The notes under the pieces were generated by a model that had not been told where the DNA came from, ran no database searches, and was given only the letters and a program-made list of their open reading frames with translations. Made by a program: the position numbers and the translations under genes. Of a DNA stretch of 64,000 nucleotides, positions 63,841 through 64,000 are shown piece by piece. Numbering within the stretch: the stretch's first letter is position 1; the number at the start of each line of letters is the position of its first letter. The DNA comes from Microbacterium nymphoidis. GTDB taxonomy: Bacteria > Actinomycetota > Actinomycetes > Actinomycetales > Microbacteriaceae. The stretch is taken from the NCBI RefSeq assembly GCF_021044885.1, contig NZ_JAJNOD010000006.1:1-64000 (forward strand), written 5' to 3'.

Positions 63841-64000
63841 ATGACGGAGTACGGAAAGGCTCTCTCGCTCGTCGAGACGCCGATTCCGGGGCTCGTGGTG
63901 CTCGAACTTCCCGTGCACGGTGACGCTCGCGGCTGGTTCAAGGAGAACTGGCAGCGCGAGAAGATGACGGCCCTGGGTCTTCCCGATTTCGGGCCGGTGC
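63841..64000 (+). CDS. dTDP-4-dehydrorhamnose 3,5-epimerase, probably fused to RmlD (partial)
   Basis: Only the first 53 codons are in the window. The start MTEYGKALSLVETPIPGL and the GDARGWFKENWQREKM segment match RmlC, and the wording is close to the start of bifunctional RmlC-RmlD proteins of this lineage. Whether RmlD is fused cannot be seen. It would complete dTDP-L-rhamnose synthesis. Confidence 0.8.
   Translation, partial: MTEYGKALSLVETPIPGLVVLELPVHGDARGWFKENWQREKMTALGLPDFGPV

Overview
The window reads as the chromosome of a high-GC Gram-positive actinobacterium, most likely a Microbacteriaceae member close to Microbacterium. The grounds are the very GC-rich third codon positions, the sdhCDAB/manC/nucleoside-transporter neighbourhood, split acyl-CoA carboxylase subunits including a small epsilon subunit, frequent GTG starts, ATGA/GTGA start-stop overlaps, and many -10-like TANNNT hexamers 6-7 nt before start codons (leaderless transcripts). 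This is inferred from gene content; no rRNA or marker gene is present. No phage, IS element, CRISPR array, tRNA or rRNA was seen.

Layout. 0-3.6 kb: sdhCDAB on the minus strand. 3.7-4.8 kb: mannose-1-phosphate guanylyltransferase. 5-13.6 kb: a nucleoside uptake and salvage run on the plus strand (BMP-type lipoprotein, ATPase, two permeases, cytidine deaminase, thymidine phosphorylase, adenosine deaminase). 13.6-17.7 kb: minus-strand SDR, bile-acid-type symporter, flavin monooxygenase and TauE-type exporter. 17.8-25.8 kb: a mannitol PTS regulon holding the general PTS proteins EI and HPr, an orphan EIIB, a divergent MtlR and a second HPr-like protein. 25.8-31.9 kb: GNAT, an MFS exporter with a strong promoter and operator, phosphohexomutase, purine nucleoside phosphorylase and an LpdA-type flavoprotein. 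32-33 kb: a frameshifted membrane-protein gene. 33-43 kb: acyl-CoA carboxylase genes (biotin carboxylase/BCCP; beta and epsilon) with Maf, an RNA methyltransferase, biotin ligase, and a response regulator/histidine kinase/degenerate-kinase operon. 43-45.5 kb: PH-domain protein, purK, purE.

45.5-64 kb is a cell-envelope polysaccharide locus: LCP ligase, three glycosyltransferases, a LicD-like/methyltransferase fusion, a small coiled-coil protein, an IspD/TarI-like cytidylyltransferase, an SDR, an ABC-2 exporter, a large polytopic membrane protein, an 882-residue secreted repeat protein, and dTDP-rhamnose genes running off the right edge. Together these predict synthesis of a rhamnose-containing glycan, its export through the ABC transporter and its attachment to the wall by the LCP protein. 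The CDP-type cytidylyltransferase plus LicD domain suggest an added phosphodiester substituent. That module and the secreted repeat protein are the least conventional parts of the window.

Regulatory sites of note are a 20-bp perfect palindrome before the nucleoside operon, a 16-bp palindrome on the start region of the MFS exporter promoter, tandem 9-bp repeats upstream of the mannitol operon, and three copies of an intergenic palindromic repeat.
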